Of a DNA stretch of 64,000 nucleotides, positions 54,220-62,925 are shown piece after piece. Source of the stretch: Billgrantia antri (lineage in GTDB: Bacteria > Pseudomonadota > Gammaproteobacteria > Pseudomonadales > Halomonadaceae); the NCBI RefSeq assembly GCF_019430905.1, contig NZ_JAHYCA010000003.1, positions 248,001-312,000 of the forward strand. Reading direction: 5' to 3'. The notes under the pieces were generated by a model. It was not told where the DNA came from. It made no database searches and saw nothing but the letters and a program-made list of their open reading frames with translations. Positions within the stretch are counted from its first letter, which is position 1. Every line of letters starts with the position of its first letter. The position numbers and the translations under genes are program-made.

Positions 54220-54920
54220 CCGTGAACAGTCAGGCGCGCTCGGAGCCGGCTCACCGCCTGACTGTGCAGTTGGCATACCCGCGACTCGGTCACGCCGAGT
54301 ACGACGCCGATTTCCTTGAGGTTGAGCTCCTCCTGGTAGTACAGCGCCATCAGCAGCTTCTCGCGCTCGGGAAGCGCTTCGATCCCCTCGGCCAGTTGCT
54401 GGCGCTTCTCTTCGTCGATGAGCATGCGGTAGGGCGTGTCGATCGATGCATCTTCGATCCCGGGCTCGATGCCCTCGGCCATCAACGCCTCGAAGGGCAG
54501 CAGGTGCCCGCTGTTGGTATCGCTGAGCAACTGGCGATACTCCTCCAGGCCCATGTCGAGTTCGGCGGCGATCTCGGTTTCCTCGGCCGGCCGGCCCAGC
54601 GTCTGCTCCAGACGCCGTACCGCCTCGTCGACGGCTCGGGCGTTGCGTCTCACGCTGCGCGGCAGCCAGTCCCGACTGCGCAACTCATCGAGCATGGCGC
54701 CGCGAATACGCTGGCTGGCGAAAGTGGCAAAGCTGGCTCCCTGGCCCGCATCGAAGCGCCCCATGGCCTCGAGCAGCCCCACCGTGCCGGCCTGGATCAG
54801 GTCGTCGAGCTCGATGCTCGACGGTAGCCGAACCTGCATGGAGAGCGCCTGACGCCTAACCAACGGCAGGTACTCCTCCAGCAGGTCTGCCTGTTCGATC
54901 TTGCCTCGTGCTGTGTACAT
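54216..54920 (-). CDS. fliA: Flagellar sigma factor FliA (sigma-28)
   Basis: 234 residues. Region 2 IELDDLIQAGTVGLLEAMGRFD and FATFASQRIRGAMLDELRSRDW are diagnostic, and the region 4 helix-turn-helix is LKEIGVVLGVTESRVCQLHSQAVSRLR. It directs late flagellar genes; three matching promoters are visible in this window. Likely the last gene of the flhB operon, 54 bp after flhE. Confidence 0.97.
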   Translation of the reverse strand: MYTARGKIEQADLLEEYLPLVRRQALSMQVRLPSSIELDDLIQAGTVGLLEAMGRFDAGQGASFATFASQRIRGAMLDELRSRDWLPRSVRRNARAVDEAVRRLEQTLGRPAEETEIAAELDMGLEEYRQLLSDTNSGHLLPFEALMAEGIEPGIEDASIDTPYRMLIDEEKRQQLAEGIEALPEREKLLMALYYQEELNLKEIGVVLGVTESRVCQLHSQAVSRLRARLTVHG

Positions 54921-54974
54921 GCGCTTGCTCTCACGGCTGACAATTCCCTCGGGCGTCGATTCACGCCCGATGGG

Positions 54975-55394
54975 TCAGGGACGTTGCAGGGATTGGTGGT
55001 TGACGATCACCTGCAGCCCCTGCAGGGTCGCGGCGCGCTGCCGGCGATCCTGCAGTGAAAACTGAAAATGCAGTGGCGTGTCGGCAGGCAGGCCCGCCAA
55101 GTCATCGGTCTGGCCACGCGACGCCGGCAAGCGTGTGCAGCCTCCTGGATGACACAACCAGGCATTCACCACGCTGCCGGCCGGCGGCTGGAACTGCCAA
55201 CCGACCCGTCCCATGACCTGACCACTGGCCAGCTCGGGCGACGGTGGCAGCAACACAGCGGACGACATCGGCCGATCGGCCGTGACGACCGGCAGCGAGG
55301 GAGCAGTGGCCACCCAACTGCCACTGGCATACGCGCCTCCCATCCACCCACAGAGGACCACTGCCGCCAACCAGCGATGCGCTCGAACCATCAT
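54975..55394 (-). CDS. flhE: Flagellar protein FlhE
   Basis: 139 residues with a signal peptide (about 1-23, ending AYA). LPPSPELASGQVMGRVGWQF, then two cysteines in WLCHPGGCTRL, and a C-terminal VIVNHQ agree with periplasmic FlhE, which in Salmonella guards the export gate against proton leak. FlhE is mostly known from flhBAE operons of enterics; here it follows the flhG-like gene with a 4-base overlap (ATGA). Confidence 0.8.
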   Translation of the reverse strand: MMVRAHRWLAAVVLCGWMGGAYASGSWVATAPSLPVVTADRPMSSAVLLPPSPELASGQVMGRVGWQFQPPAGSVVNAWLCHPGGCTRLPASRGQTDDLAGLPADTPLHFQFSLQDRRQRAATLQGLQVIVNHQSLQRP

Positions 55395-55981
55395 CTCGCC
55401 AATACCAACAATTCGATGCCGAAATAAGCCTCCGCGACATACTGTAGATTGGTCAATAGACCCTGGCGCCCCACTCCTGGCGGATGCACGGCGATCAAAC
55501 GCCGCGGCCCACCCTGCTCGTCGATCTGCTTGAGCAGACGGTAGCCACGACGAAAGGCTTCGAGATCGTCATCTACCCACAGCGCCCAGTGCGACTGCTG
55601 GGTCGCCAGCACTGGCAGATGAGGGCTGCTGATGGGCAGCGCCACGATGCGCCATGAGTGTGGATTCCCCACCCAACGTCGTCCCTCGCTGGCCCAGCTT
55701 TGCAGCAGCTCGGTAACTCTGGCGGTGTGCCGTTCGGCGGTTCCCGGCAGGCCCAGCACCATCAGCGTCACCGTACTGCCCGTGTCAGGGACTCTGTTGC
55801 CAGTGTCAGTGGCTCTATGTGTCGATACGCGAGCGGTACTTGCCGGTTTGGCCGGCGCCCTTGCCGTGCCGTTGCCCCCGGCGGCTGCCAACTCGACCAG
55901 CGTCTCGGCCACATGTGCCGGGCAATCCTGTGCCTCCCCGTTCGCCCATTGGCGCAGCCCAGCGGCCTGGTCCCATCCCAT
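55391..55981 (-). CDS. Degenerate FlhG/FleN-like protein: DQAxxLR motif kept, P-loop lost
   Basis: 196 residues. It lies exactly where flhG (fleN) normally follows flhF, starting immediately after the flhF stop. D4-Q5-A6-A7-G8-L9-R10 is the N-terminal activator motif of FlhG that stimulates the FlhF GTPase. The KGGVGKT ATP-binding loop is absent; in its place is a low-complexity linker (about 30-70). The last 80 residues (DLEAFRRGYRLLKQIDEQGG...LTNLQYVAEAYFGIEL) resemble the C-terminal part of the MinD-like fold (dAYaliK...vvN...fl.i.L). So it looks like an FlhG that lost ATPase function but may still activate FlhF. Alternative: an unrelated protein with a chance motif. Confidence 0.7.
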   Translation of the reverse strand: MGWDQAAGLRQWANGEAQDCPAHVAETLVELAAAGGNGTARAPAKPASTARVSTHRATDTGNRVPDTGSTVTLMVLGLPGTAERHTARVTELLQSWASEGRRWVGNPHSWRIVALPISSPHLPVLATQQSHWALWVDDDLEAFRRGYRLLKQIDEQGGPRRLIAVHPPGVGRQGLLTNLQYVAEAYFGIELLVLAR

Positions 55982-58204
55982 CTAGCCTGTCTCCCTTTCA
56001 CCGAGACCCAGGTGGCGAATGGCATCGCGCACCATGAAGAGTTGTACCAACGACTCGAGCAGCGCGACATCGCGCCGCCTGCGACGCCCCCCGCCGAGCC
56101 CCAGCAATTCCGCTCGCAGATCCATCGCCGCTACGTCCTCGGCAAGATCCAGGTGCGCTGCCACCGTGGCCAGGCCACTGGCCATCAGCAGGCGCAGGTC
56201 GGCACGCAGCTCCCCCAATTCGGCTGGATCCAGGCGCTGCCACGCACTTCGGGCGAGCTGCGGCAGTACGTCGCCCTGCAGCAGGGTCAACAAGAGCGGC
56301 TGGGGCTCGCGCTTCAGCCGCAACGGCACTATCCAGTAGCGTTTCGCCAGCACCTTGCCACTCTCTTCATCACGCACCTCACCGAACCAGGCCTGCGCGT
56401 CGAGGCTCTGTTGGTCGCGCCGGGCTCCCTTGAACACCACGCCGACGGGAAGCGTAGCGAGACCGAGGCGTGCTGCAGCACCGCGGAATCGGCAGCGCAC
56501 GTCGCCAACGGCGTCGCCTATGCCACTGAGCGACGCCAGGGTACACCGCTCGCCGCCAAATTCGACACGCTGGCTGCCGCGTACCTGACTGCACCAGCTC
56601 AGTCCACCCTTCTGTAGCCAGTCTCCCGCGTCACTGTCGGGCAGCCCATTCAACAGATGCACGCCGACCCCGTATTGCTCCAGCATCTCTGCCAGGCGTG
56701 CCTGCTGGCCCGCCACTTGGCGATGCTGCAGCAACGGCAGCGCCAGCCAGGTACCCTCGGGACTGAGCGCCACGTCCGGCATCGACCAGCTCTCGCCCGG
56801 TACGCGACGGCGTTCGCTCCACAGCATGCCGAGTGCCTGATCACCCTGGGGGTAATCGGCCAACAGTCGATCCAGGCGCTGCTGCTGGACGGAGGCTGGC
56901 ATTCCCAACAGGTTCCACACCTCTTCGAAGCGCTTGAAGCCGGGCAGACGCTGGCGTAGCGCCTGCAGTACTGAAGCCAGGCGGCGGCCTTGTCCCAACA
57001 GATTGCCTGAACTTCGCACGGCCGCTTCCGGCATCTGACGTGCCGGAGACCTGGCGGACGGCGTGCGATCGGCAAGGGCATCGGCGATCAAGGCTTCGGG
57101 TTCGGCGAGCGCCATGTCCTCCGGAACGCGTTGGCCATGGGAGACAAACAGCAGACGCAAACCGTGACGCATGACGATATCGAGCACAGGCGCCAACCGC
57201 CCTGCCTCGTCCTGCTTGGTGATGATGCAATCGGTGAGCTCGCCACCGGCGGCCTGAGCGGCCTGCCGATAACGCACCACGACCTCCTCGAGGGTCTCGG
57301 GCTGGCTGGCAGCGTTGAGCAGCAGTACCAGGCGCACGGGCGAATCGCCGCCGTGCAAGTGGCTGACCTGCTCGATCACGCGGTGATCGCGCTGGCTCAT
57401 GCCGACCGTGTCGATGATGATCCAGGACTTGCCTTTCATGCGCCCCAGCAGCTCCGACACCGGCTGGTCGGCGTTGAGGGCGTACATCGGCACGTCGAGC
57501 AGGCGTGAGTAGATTCGCAACTGCTCGTGGGCACCGATACGGAAGCTGTCGGTCGTCACCAGTGCCACCGGTCGGGTGCCGTGACGCATGACATAGCGCG
57601 CTGCCAGCTTGGCCGTAGTCGTGGTCTTGCCTACCCCGGTGGGCCCGATCAGTGCCACGATCCCGGTGCGATCCATGAAGGCAGCCTCATCGTCCAGGCC
57701 ACCGAGTCGCTTGACCAGCTGTCGCGCCAGCCATGCCAAGGCACGCTCGTCGACTGCCCCGGCCAGCGCCAGCTCCTCGGGCAGTGCCGCGACAACCTCG
57801 TCGGCCAGCGCCTGGCTGAAACCGGTCTCCAGCATCGTGCCGATGAGCTGCTCACCAAGCGTACGCGTCGAGTCAGACGGGTCACGCTCGCGTGACAGCA
57901 GGGCACGCATGTCCCGCATCTCTTCGAGCAGCCTTGCACTCATGGCCTCGAAGGCCTGGGCGGGATCGGGGCTTGCCGGGGTGGCAGGCGCCGCCGCTGG
58001 CGGGCGACTCGGCTCCACCGAACGAGGTGCGGATTCGCCGACATTGGCTTCGCCCTGCGTGGCCGCCGACTCGGCCATCGCCAGAATCTCGACGCCATGC
58101 TCGGTCTGCCGGTTGGCCAGGATCAGGGCCTCGTCACCCAGGGCCGCGCGTACCTGACGCATGGCCTCACGACTGTTGCCCCCCACGAAACGCATGACAC
58201 TCAT
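55982..58204 (-). CDS. flhF: Flagellar GTPase FlhF with a long C-terminal extension
   Basis: 740 residues, against the usual 380-500. N-terminus MSVMRFVGGNSREAMRQVR is the FlhF B-domain start. The SRP-type NG domain (about 175-375) has GPTGVGKTTTTAKLA, TTDSFRIGAHEQL, IIIDTVGMSQRD and ITKQDEAG. The next ~365 residues (376-740) match nothing I recognise; they are mostly helical with some beta segments and end in a helical stretch. FlhF sets flagellar position and number. GGGAGGT precedes the ATG inside the end of flhA, so it is coupled. Confidence 0.93.
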   Translation of the reverse strand: MSVMRFVGGNSREAMRQVRAALGDEALILANRQTEHGVEILAMAESAATQGEANVGESAPRSVEPSRPPAAAPATPASPDPAQAFEAMSARLLEEMRDMRALLSRERDPSDSTRTLGEQLIGTMLETGFSQALADEVVAALPEELALAGAVDERALAWLARQLVKRLGGLDDEAAFMDRTGIVALIGPTGVGKTTTTAKLAARYVMRHGTRPVALVTTDSFRIGAHEQLRIYSRLLDVPMYALNADQPVSELLGRMKGKSWIIIDTVGMSQRDHRVIEQVSHLHGGDSPVRLVLLLNAASQPETLEEVVVRYRQAAQAAGGELTDCIITKQDEAGRLAPVLDIVMRHGLRLLFVSHGQRVPEDMALAEPEALIADALADRTPSARSPARQMPEAAVRSSGNLLGQGRRLASVLQALRQRLPGFKRFEEVWNLLGMPASVQQQRLDRLLADYPQGDQALGMLWSERRRVPGESWSMPDVALSPEGTWLALPLLQHRQVAGQQARLAEMLEQYGVGVHLLNGLPDSDAGDWLQKGGLSWCSQVRGSQRVEFGGERCTLASLSGIGDAVGDVRCRFRGAAARLGLATLPVGVVFKGARRDQQSLDAQAWFGEVRDEESGKVLAKRYWIVPLRLKREPQPLLLTLLQGDVLPQLARSAWQRLDPAELGELRADLRLLMASGLATVAAHLDLAEDVAAMDLRAELLGLGGGRRRRRDVALLESLVQLFMVRDAIRHLGLGERETG

Positions 58205-58207
58205 TGC

Positions 58208-60289
58208 TTATCGACCTCCCACCAGCGTCACGATGCGCAGCGTCCGATCATCAGGTATTTCCGCCTGCGACATGACCACCAGGTGGCGCATGCGCCGACG
58301 CAGGAAACGAGCCAGTAGCGGACGCAGGCTATGCTGCACCACCAGCACCGGTGGCTCGCCGCTCGCCTCATGCCGCTCGACGGCTTGCTCGGTCTGGCTC
58401 ATCAGTGTCTCGGCCAATCCTGGCTCGAGCGCCCCATTGCCGTTCATGGCTTGCATCAGGACCTGCTCGAGTTGGGCATCCAGGCCGATCACGTTCAGCG
58501 TATCGCGTCCAGGGAACCAGTGCTGAGTAATCGCGCGTCCCAGCATGATCCGAACCAGTGCTGTCAGCTCGTTGGCATCCTGTTGCTGCGGCGCATATTC
58601 TGCCAGGGTATCGAGGATGGTACGCATGTCGCGAATGGAGACATCTTCATCGAGCAGGTTCTGCAGGATGCGCTGGAGTACGGTCAGGCTGATGGCTTTG
58701 GGCACCACGTCCTCGACCAGCGACTTCTGCTCCTCGCCGAGCTTGTCGAGCAGCTTCTGGACCTCCTGGCGTCCCAGCATTTCGGCCGCGTGGCGATGCA
58801 GCAGGTGGTTGAGGTGCGTGGCGATCACGGTGCCGGCGTCGACTACGGTATAGCCGTAGACTTGGGCATGCTCGCGCTGTCCTCCATCGATCCACACCGC
58901 CGGCAGGCCGAAGGCCGGATCGGACGTCGGCGTGCCCTGCAACTGGCCAGTGACCTGCCCCGGATCGATGGCGAGCCACTGGCCCGGGAAGGCCTCGGCA
59001 CGGCCAATCTCGGCGCCTTTCAGCGTGATCACATAGGTGTTGGCACCCAGTTCCAGATTGTCGCGTATATGCACCACGGCGGGCAGAAAACCGACTTCCT
59101 GGGCGAACTTCTTGCGCACGCTCTTGATGCGGCCCAACAGTTCGCCATCCTGGCGCTGGTCGACCAGCGGAATCAGGCGATGACCGACCTCGAGCCCCAG
59201 GGTATCCACCAGTTGGACGTCCGACCAGCTGGCCTCGGGCGTTTCGGGCATCGGCGGCGGCTCGGCCTTGAGTTCCTCCGCCACCAGGCGCTGCTCCTGC
59301 TGTCGCGTTAGCATCCAGGCCAGGCCGGCCAAGAGTCCGGTGAAGATCAGAAACACCATGTTGGGCATGCCCGGCACCAGGCCAAGCAGTCCCATGACCA
59401 GTGCTGCCAACACCATGACTTGAGGATTGACGAACAGCTGGCCGATCATCTGCTGCCCGACGTCCTGCTCGGTATTGACGCGCGACACGGTCACGCCGGC
59501 GGCCGTGGAGATCACCAGTGCAGGGATCTGGGCGACCAGGCCGTCGCCGATGGTCATCAGGGTGTAGGTCCGGGCGGCATCGCCGAAGCCCATGTCGTGC
59601 TGGAGCATACCGATCAGCAGGCCGCCGATGACGTTGACCACCATGATCACCAGGCCGGCCATGGCATCGCCACGCACGAACTTGCTGGCACCGTCCATGG
59701 AGCCGTAGAAATCGGCCTCCTGGGCAACTTCGGCGCGACGCGTGCGAGCATCTTCTTCACCGATCAGGCCGGCGTTGAGGTCGGCATCGATAGCCATCTG
59801 CTTGCCCGGCATGGCATCGAGCATGAAGCGCGCGCCCACCTCGGCGATGCGCCCGGCCCCCTTGGTGATGACCATGAAGTTGATGATGACCAGGATCAGA
59901 AAGACCACCAGACCCACGGCGAAGTTGCCGCCGATGAGGAACTCACCGAAGGCCTCGATCACCTTGCCCGCCGAGTCACCGCCCTGGTGGCCTTCCATCA
60001 GGATCACCCGTGTGGAAGCGACGTTCAGCGATAGACGCAACAAGGTGGTGAACAACAGCACTGCAGGAAAGGCGGCAAAATCCAACGGCTTCTGGGTGAA
60101 CATGCTGACCAGCAGCACCATAACCGCCAGGGCGATATTGAAGGTGAACAGCAGGTCCAGCGCGAAAGGTGGCAGCGGCACGATCATCATGCCGAGGATC
60201 ATGATGATCAGGATCGGGCCGGCAAGCAGCTTCATGCGGACATCGCCCACCCAGTCACGTCGCCCCATGATCTGGCTGAGGGATTTCAT
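58208..60289 (-). CDS. flhA: Flagellar export gate protein FlhA
   Basis: 693 residues, normal size. N-terminal eight-helix domain with FAAFPAVLLFTTLLRLSLNVASTR and the FHIPEP-type cytosolic loop (FVRGDAMAGLVIMVVNVIGG), then the cytosolic nonameric-ring domain. It drives type III export of flagellar subunits. Its ATG overlaps the flhB stop (ATGA). Confidence 0.97.
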   Translation of the reverse strand: MKSLSQIMGRRDWVGDVRMKLLAGPILIIMILGMMIVPLPPFALDLLFTFNIALAVMVLLVSMFTQKPLDFAAFPAVLLFTTLLRLSLNVASTRVILMEGHQGGDSAGKVIEAFGEFLIGGNFAVGLVVFLILVIINFMVITKGAGRIAEVGARFMLDAMPGKQMAIDADLNAGLIGEEDARTRRAEVAQEADFYGSMDGASKFVRGDAMAGLVIMVVNVIGGLLIGMLQHDMGFGDAARTYTLMTIGDGLVAQIPALVISTAAGVTVSRVNTEQDVGQQMIGQLFVNPQVMVLAALVMGLLGLVPGMPNMVFLIFTGLLAGLAWMLTRQQEQRLVAEELKAEPPPMPETPEASWSDVQLVDTLGLEVGHRLIPLVDQRQDGELLGRIKSVRKKFAQEVGFLPAVVHIRDNLELGANTYVITLKGAEIGRAEAFPGQWLAIDPGQVTGQLQGTPTSDPAFGLPAVWIDGGQREHAQVYGYTVVDAGTVIATHLNHLLHRHAAEMLGRQEVQKLLDKLGEEQKSLVEDVVPKAISLTVLQRILQNLLDEDVSIRDMRTILDTLAEYAPQQQDANELTALVRIMLGRAITQHWFPGRDTLNVIGLDAQLEQVLMQAMNGNGALEPGLAETLMSQTEQAVERHEASGEPPVLVVQHSLRPLLARFLRRRMRHLVVMSQAEIPDDRTLRIVTLVGGR

Positions 60290-61482
60290 CGGCGTGCTCC
60301 GCCAGGCTCAAACGGCCCTGGTTCAGTAGTGCCATCGCCCGCATCGCCGGCGGGTACCGCCAGGCTCTCCGGTATCGGCAAGTTCACGGGTGTAGGCGGC
60401 ACCTCTCCCCCCTCTTGTGATACGTGCTTAAGGCGGAAAGCCCAAGCCAGGACTTCCGCCACGGCGGTATAAAGATCCAGCGGTATTTCTCGCTCGAGGT
60501 CAACGTGACGGTATAGGGCGCGAGCCAGCGGCGGTGCCTGCAACAGCGGCACTCCGGCCTCCTGGCCGAGCTCACGAATGCGCGCCGCGACCATGTCCGC
60601 ACCCTTAGCCACCACCCTGGGGGCCCCCATGCGAGCCTCATCGTACTGCAGGGCCACGGCATAATGGGTCGGGTTGGTGATGATCACGTCGGCCTCCGGT
60701 ACCTTGCTCATCATGCGGTTTCTCGCCATCGCCTGCTGCTGGGAGCGAATGCGCGCCTTGACGTGCGGATCACCTTCCGACTCCTTGTGCTCGCGCTTGA
60801 CCTCTTCCTTCGACATGCGCATCTTCTTGGCATGGCTGTAGAGCTGGTAGGGCACGTCGATCAGGATGACGACCAGCAGCGTCAGCACCATCAGGCCGCA
60901 AGCCTCGGCGGCCATCATCAGCGCCCGTGCCAATGCCTGGGTGGTCGGCTGATCCATCAGCGACAGATATTCCCCACGCTTGTAGTACAGGTACGCCATG
61001 CCGACCCCGCCGATGAGCACCGACTTGGCCACCGCCTTGAACAGCTCGATCAGCGCCTGGGTGCCGAACATGCGCTTCAGCCCCTTGAAGGGGTTGAGCT
61101 TCGACAGCTGGGGCTGGAGCGACTTGGCCGAGATCAACCAGCCGCCCAGCAGGGCCGGCGCCACCAGCGCCACCAGCGTGAGCAATAGAAACAGCGGCAA
61201 CATGGTCCACAGTGTGCGGCTTCCCAGATCGAGCACATTGCTCAGCATGGGGCCGGTCTCGAAGGCTTGGCGGCGCTCGAACAGAAAGGCCTGTTCCATC
61301 ACCAGCCCCAATTGATCGTAGAGCATCGTGCCCATCGACCACATTCCCACCACGCCACCCAACAGCAGCATGAAGGTGGTCAGCTCCCGTGAACGGGCAA
61401 CCTGGCCCTCCTCGCGCGCCTTTTCCAGGCGCCGTGGTGTGGCCTCTTCGGTCTTTTCCTGATCGCTGCTCTCGTCGGCCAT
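60286..61482 (-). CDS. flhB: Flagellar export switch protein FlhB
   Basis: 398 residues. Starts MADESSDQEKTEEATPRRLEKA, with four membrane helices, and the self-cleavage motif NPTH in ADVIITNPTHYAVAL. The 40-residue proline/glycine-rich tail after about 355 is longer than in enterics. Switches export from hook to filament substrates. First gene of flhB-flhA-flhF-flhG'-flhE-fliA. Confidence 0.97.
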   Translation of the reverse strand: MADESSDQEKTEEATPRRLEKAREEGQVARSRELTTFMLLLGGVVGMWSMGTMLYDQLGLVMEQAFLFERRQAFETGPMLSNVLDLGSRTLWTMLPLFLLLTLVALVAPALLGGWLISAKSLQPQLSKLNPFKGLKRMFGTQALIELFKAVAKSVLIGGVGMAYLYYKRGEYLSLMDQPTTQALARALMMAAEACGLMVLTLLVVILIDVPYQLYSHAKKMRMSKEEVKREHKESEGDPHVKARIRSQQQAMARNRMMSKVPEADVIITNPTHYAVALQYDEARMGAPRVVAKGADMVAARIRELGQEAGVPLLQAPPLARALYRHVDLEREIPLDLYTAVAEVLAWAFRLKHVSQEGGEVPPTPVNLPIPESLAVPAGDAGDGTTEPGPFEPGGARR

Positions 61483-61544
61483 GGCACCCGCACACTTTTC
61501 CGCACGGTGGCCATTGTGGCGTCAACGGCAGGCTGGCGATACGC

Positions 61545-61591
61545 CAAAAAGCGCCGATGATCGTGGCTTTATCGGCCACGACCATCGGCGC
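61545..61591 (-). terminator. Terminator between cheZ and flhB
   Basis: 17-bp stem with one mismatch (61551-61567 with 61575-61591), followed on the minus strand by TTTTT. It lies 140 bp after the cheZ stop and 63 bp before the flhB ATG, so the two units are separately transcribed. Confidence 0.85.
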
Positions 61592-61731
61592 CTGGGAAGG
61601 CAGCGAGGTGTTGAAAGCGACTCAGGGGGGGCGGCGCTTATCCATGCGCAGGGCGTCGCTGAGCGAATTGCCGAGCGGGATGCAGCGCAGCGTGCCACGC
61701 ATCGATTCGCTCATGCAGGCATTCGTACCTG

Positions 61732-62424
61732 CTAGAAGCCGAGCTGGTCGAGCAGGTCATCCACCTGATCCTGGTTGGTGACGATATCGGCCCCAGGCTT
61801 GATCTGAGGACCGTTGAGCAGCCCCTCCTCGCGGCGACGCGCCTCGTTCTCCCACTGATCGTTGGCCTTGCGCTGCATGTTCTCGCGCGCCACTTCCTCG
61901 GGCACGTTATCGATCAGCACCTGGACCAGCTGATGCTCGATCTCGCGGATGACATCCATCATCTTCTTGATCACCTGGCCGGTCAGATCCTGGAAGTCCT
62001 GGGCCATCATGATCTCGAGCAGTTCCTTCTGCGTCGCCTGCGTCTTGTCGGGCACACCGGCCAGATAGGAGCGCGTCTGCTTGACCAGATCTCGCGCCTC
62101 ATCGAGCTCCTTGGGCTCGGCGAACCATTCGGCCCAGCGCTTGTCCAGCGACTCGGCGCCACTGCTGATCGAATCCTGCAGCGGCTGTGCGCGGTCGATG
62201 GCGTTGAGGGCGCGCTCCGCGGCCTGCTCTGTCATGGTGGCTACGTAGCTCAGGCGATCGCGCGCGTCGGGAATCGCCTCTGCCGCCTTCTCGATCTCCT
62301 TGTCCAGACCCAGCTCGCGCATGCTTTCCCGCAGCATGCGGGTCAGCTGTCCGATGCGCTGGACCAGCTCCTCGCCAGCGGCGCCTGCCGGTTGAGCCTG
62401 GCCAGGCTGCTCGTTTGCGCTCAT
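61732..62424 (-). CDS. cheZ: CheY-P phosphatase CheZ
   Basis: 230 residues, mostly a long helical hairpin. The active-site segment [17 protein letters not shown] contains the catalytic glutamine, and the C-terminal helix [12 protein letters not shown] is the CheY-binding tail. Follows cheY by 37 bp, same operon. Dephosphorylates CheY-P to end tumbling signals. Confidence 0.96.
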   Translation of the reverse strand: MSANEQPGQAQPAGAAGEELVQRIGQLTRMLRESMRELGLDKEIEKAAEAIPDARDRLSYVATMTEQAAERALNAIDRAQPLQDSISSGAESLDKRWAEWFAEPKELDEARDLVKQTRSYLAGVPDKTQATQKELLEIMMAQDFQDLTGQVIKKMMDVIREIEHQLVQVLIDNVPEEVARENMQRKANDQWENEARRREEGLLNGPQIKPGADIVTNQDQVDDLLDQLGF

Positions 62425-62461
62425 CTTGTTCTCTCCTCCGCAAGCGGGACTATCGCCGGCG

Positions 62462-62851
62462 TCACTTGCCCAGTTTCTCGAAAATCTTGTTGAGCTTCTC
62501 TTCCAGGGTGGCGGCGGTGAATGGCTTCACCACGTAGCCGCTGGCCCCGGCCTGCGCCGCCGCGATGATATTCTCTTTCTTCGCCTCCGCGGTCACCATC
62601 AACACCGGCAGCTGCTTGAGTGCATCGTCGGCGCGGATCTGCTTGAGCATCTCCAGGCCGTCGAGGTTGGGCATGTTCCAGTCGGAAACCACGAACTCGA
62701 AGGAACCTGAACGCAGCTTGGTAAGCGCCTCTTGCCCGTCCTCGGCCTCCTCGACATTGGTGTAGCCCAACTCCTTGAGTAGGCTCCGAACGATCCGGCG
62801 CATGGTCGGGAAGTCGTCGACCACCAGAAAGCTCATGTTCTTGTCAGCCAT
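62462..62851 (-). CDS. cheY: Chemotaxis response regulator CheY
   Basis: 129 residues. [20 protein letters not shown], phosphoacceptor in [18 protein letters not shown] and [14 protein letters not shown] are the CheY signature. Preceded by GAGGT. Binds the flagellar switch when phosphorylated. Confidence 0.97.
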   Translation of the reverse strand: MADKNMSFLVVDDFPTMRRIVRSLLKELGYTNVEEAEDGQEALTKLRSGSFEFVVSDWNMPNLDGLEMLKQIRADDALKQLPVLMVTAEAKKENIIAAAQAGASGYVVKPFTAATLEEKLNKIFEKLGK

Positions 62852-62925
62852 CGGAAATACCTCTTCTCTATCAATCGATGTTCATCTTCTGACGGCGACG
62901 GGCACCGTCGTGGTTGGAAGCACGT

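Noticed and set aside
61622-61714. 30-codon minus-strand frame between cheZ and its terminator
   Set aside because: Starts with ATG and would lie on the cheZ transcript, but has no clear ribosome site and no similarity; too short to support.
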